Source: Spirochaetales bacterium
GTDB taxonomy: Bacteria > Spirochaetota > Spirochaetia > B11-G9
Length of the DNA: 7,039 nt
Assembly: GCA_027077185.1 (NCBI GenBank)
Contig: JALTGJ010000414.1
Coordinates: 1-7,039 of the forward strand
Reading direction: 5' to 3'
The position numbers were made by a program, and so were the translations under genes. This document shows, one piece after another, positions 6,452 to 7,039 of this stretch. The notes beneath the pieces were generated by a model. The model saw only the letters and a list, made by a program, of their open reading frames with translations. It was not told the origin of the DNA and did not search any database. Positions within the stretch are counted from its first letter, which is position 1; each line of letters opens with the position of its first letter.

Positions 6452-6784
6452 TTAACCTTCACTTACTACTGAAGAGATTGCGCTTTTTGAGAATTCTAAT
6501 TTTATATTATCATCTACCTTAACAACAGTCGTCTGTTCTTTTACAGCAACAACAGTTCCATGAATACCGCCGATAGAAACAACCTTGTCACCCTTCTTAA
6601 GAGCTGAAAGCATTTTCTTTGCTGCTTTCTGCTTTTTATTCTGAGGGCGTATAATAAGAAAGTAGAAAATAAGAATTACAAGTCCAAATGTAACAAAAGT
6701 TGTTACCATTTGTCCTGATCCACCACTTGCACCGGCTTCCGATGCACCCAATAACATGGGGAGATTAGCGAAAAAATTTGTCAT
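6452..6784 (-). CDS. yajC: Sec translocon accessory protein YajC
   Basis: YajC is a small inner-membrane protein that associates with SecD-SecF and the SecYEG translocon. The 110-residue length is typical. A short Gly/Ser-rich periplasmic N-terminus (about 1-25) is followed by a single TM helix (about 26-45). The family motif FYFLIIRPQNKKQK (40-53) marks the cytoplasmic boundary, then comes a compact beta domain with KKGDKVVSIGGIHGTVVAV (63-81). The start is the ATG at 6784, with GAGGT (6794-6798) 9 bases upstream. It is the first gene of the yajC-secD-secF operon, the order seen in many bacteria, and a promoter with an extended -10 lies about 40 bases upstream of the start codon. Nothing unusual is seen in the protein. 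Confidence 0.96.
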   Translation of the reverse strand: MTNFFANLPMLLGASEAGASGGSGQMVTTFVTFGLVILIFYFLIIRPQNKKQKAAKKMLSALKKGDKVVSIGGIHGTVVAVKEQTTVVKVDDNIKLEFSKSAISSVVSEG

Positions 6785-6821
6785 AAATTGATTACCTCAT
6801 TTTATTTATATATGTCGAAGA

Positions 6822-6850
6822 AAAATAGCATGTAAGTCCTGTTGAGTCAA
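6822..6850 (-). promoter_or_regulatory. Sigma-70 promoter of the yajC-secD-secF operon
   Basis: On the minus strand TTGACT (6845-6850, five of six -35 matches) is followed after exactly 17 bases by TATTTT (6822-6827, four of six). The -10 is preceded by TGC, an extended -10. Transcription should start near 6815 and give a leader of about 30 bases before the yajC ATG, with the ribosome binding site at 6794-6798 inside it. Confidence 0.75.
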
Positions 6851-6856
6851 GGAGGC

Positions 6857-6895
6857 TTGATACTTACTTAAAACTGATAAAGGGTGAGTATCCAA
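6857..6895. repeat. Imperfect inverted repeat between the upstream gene and the yajC promoter
   Basis: TTGATACTTAC (6857-6867) and GTGAGTATCCAA (6884-6895) are complementary apart from one bulged base and one mismatch (a G-T wobble on the plus strand), with a 16-base loop. It begins 11 bases after the stop codon of the upstream gene and lies 6 bases above the yajC -35 box. It could be a transcript-end hairpin or an operator. No T-run follows, so a classic terminator is unlikely. Confidence 0.45.
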
Positions 6896-6906
6896 TTATT
6901 ATTGTT

Positions 6907-7039
6907 TTATATATATCTAACTCTGGAAATATTGGAGGGAACCTCAAAAACACCTAGTAAACGTTTCATAGAATCAACATTTGTAACTGTTTCACCACTT
7001 ATTTTATTATAAATACTTAATATTTCTTTCTGCTTTTCA
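6907..7039 (-). CDS. C-terminal fragment of an unidentified protein
   Basis: Only the last 43 codons are inside the window, ending in TAA at 6907-6909. The frame is open to the edge and begins with a charged stretch (EKQKEILSIYNKISGE), then a mixed region (DSMKRLLGVFEVPSN) and the end SRVRYI. It looks like the end of a soluble, partly helical domain. No family can be named from so little. The frame is on the same strand as everything else, 122 bases before yajC, and a separate promoter lies between them, so it is probably an independent transcription unit. Confidence 0.55.
   Translation of the reverse strand, partial: EKQKEILSIYNKISGETVTNVDSMKRLLGVFEVPSNISRVRYI

Noticed and set aside
1..7039. 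CRISPR arrays, tRNA or rRNA genes, intact insertion sequences
   Set aside because: I found no regularly spaced direct repeats, no cloverleaf or rRNA signature and no intact transposase on either strand.

Overview
The window carries eight protein genes, all on the minus strand. It looks like part of a diderm (Gram-negative type) bacterium with AT-rich DNA. A spirochaete is my best guess, but this is inference. The support is separate SecD and SecF proteins next to YajC, a Cys-lipidated lipoprotein, an exported beta-rich protein that looks like an outer-membrane barrel, a non-mevalonate (MEP) pathway enzyme, and clear GAGG/GGAGG ribosome binding sites. The split SecD/SecF and the strong Shine-Dalgarno sites argue against Bacteroidota.

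In the order of transcription (high to low coordinates): (1) 6907-7039 is the C-terminal end of an unidentified gene. (2) A good sigma-70 type promoter with an extended -10 lies at 6822-6850 and drives the Sec accessory operon yajC-secD-secF (6784 down to 3321). A long nested inverted repeat sits between yajC and secD. secD and secF overlap by one base (TAATG), and the secF ribosome binding site lies inside the last secD codons. (3) A Rho-independent terminator at 3281-3304 closes that operon. (4) Directly after it come a class I SAM-dependent O-methyltransferase and ispH, 16 bases apart. (5) A 342-base gap (1453-1794) is the only long non-coding stretch. Most of it is a purine-rich block flanked by imperfect inverted repeats, which may be a decayed small mobile element or a structured RNA. 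(6) A candidate promoter at 1532-1560 then precedes a two-gene cassette: an exported 310-residue protein of barrel type, and a lipoprotein that runs off the window at base 1.

Functionally, YajC, SecD and SecF form the accessory complex of the SecYEG translocon and use the proton gradient to help pull proteins across the inner membrane. The two envelope proteins at the left end are the kind of Sec clients this machine exports. IspH makes IPP/DMAPP, and the methyltransferase may act on a small molecule or on tRNA. I see no convincing novel system. The core genes are conventional, and the parts most worth a second look are the 1575-1795 block, the yajC-secD hairpin and the enlarged periplasmic domain of SecF.
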